From NCBI GenBank assembly GCA_947071365.1, contig CAMTFT010000011.1:1-13450 (forward strand): a stretch of 13,450 bases of DNA, in the 5' to 3' direction. This DNA is from an uncultured bacterium (GTDB lineage Bacteria > Bacillota > Clostridia > Lachnospirales > Lachnospiraceae). The notes below the pieces were generated by a model, which was given only the letters and a program-made list of their open reading frames with translations, was not told where the DNA came from and did not search any database. Made by a program: the position numbers and the translations under genes. Positions 13,406 to 13,450 of the stretch are shown here, one piece after another. The first letter of the stretch is position 1, and each line of letters opens with the position of its first letter.

Positions 13406-13450
13406 CTGTCTCTTATACACATCTCCGAGCCCACGAGACGGAGCTACATC
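13406..13450. other. Nextera transposase adapter (artefact), inverted copy
   Basis: Begins with the mosaic end CTGTCTCTTATACACATCT, followed by CCGAGCCCACGAGAC, the octamer GGAGCTAC and ATC. It is the exact reverse complement of 1-45. Biological sequence ends at 13405. Confidence 0.97.

Noticed and set aside
13370..13420. N-terminal extension of the SSB-like protein beginning MYKRQ
   Set aside because: The first residues are translated from the Tn5 mosaic end; the genomic starts are the ATGs at 13390 or, more likely, 13369.
1..13450. 45-bp perfect terminal inverted repeats suggesting a linear element or transposon
   Set aside because: The repeats are exactly the Nextera adapter plus index, so they come from library preparation.

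Overview
The window looks like one complete assembled contig from a Gram-positive clostridial bacterium, most likely a gut Lachnospiraceae member. This placement is inferred from strong AGGAGG-type ribosome binding sites, sigma-A promoters, a lysine riboswitch ahead of dapA, a Firmicutes-type Y-family polymerase and a two-part SSB protein typical of that family. No 16S or other marker is present. Both ends (1-45 and 13406-13450) are the same 45-base Nextera transposase adapter in inverted orientation, with an index-like octamer. They are library artefact, not biology, and they distort the two terminal genes.

Left part (46-2896): a truncated minus-strand gene of unknown function reads into the left adapter. 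Divergent to it are dinB (Y-family DNA polymerase) and ilvE (branched-chain aminotransferase) on the plus strand. ilvE appears to have its own promoter, whose -35 box overlaps the dinB stop codon, and it ends in a strong intrinsic terminator.

Central and right part (2906-11978), all minus strand. Transcription starts at a near-consensus promoter at 11950-11978, passes through a lysine riboswitch with an attenuator terminator, and enters dapA, dapB and lysC (lysine/diaminopimelate biosynthesis). Downstream in the same direction is an uncommon trio: a leucine-rich-repeat protein, a VWA protein with a degenerate metallopeptidase-like N-terminus, and a MoxR-type AAA+ ATPase. A polysaccharide deacetylase follows, convergent with ilvE. 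The MoxR/VWA pairing resembles RavA-ViaA and CbbQ-CbbO remodelling machines; the LRR protein may be a third component. Two copies of a 46-bp palindromic element (44/46 identical) bracket the LRR gene.

Far right (12013-13369): a CobA/BtuR-like P-loop protein and an SSB-family protein, also minus strand.

The most unusual signal is a recurring one. Several genes (dinB, ilvE, the VWA gene, moxR, dapA and, in a tiny form, ssb) carry imperfect tandem duplications spanning or abutting their 3' ends. In the VWA and moxR cases the downstream echo still encodes the last residues and the stop. The other notable signals are the paired palindromic repeats, a 51-bp in-frame tandem repeat inside the VWA gene, and the LRR-VWA-MoxR trio itself.
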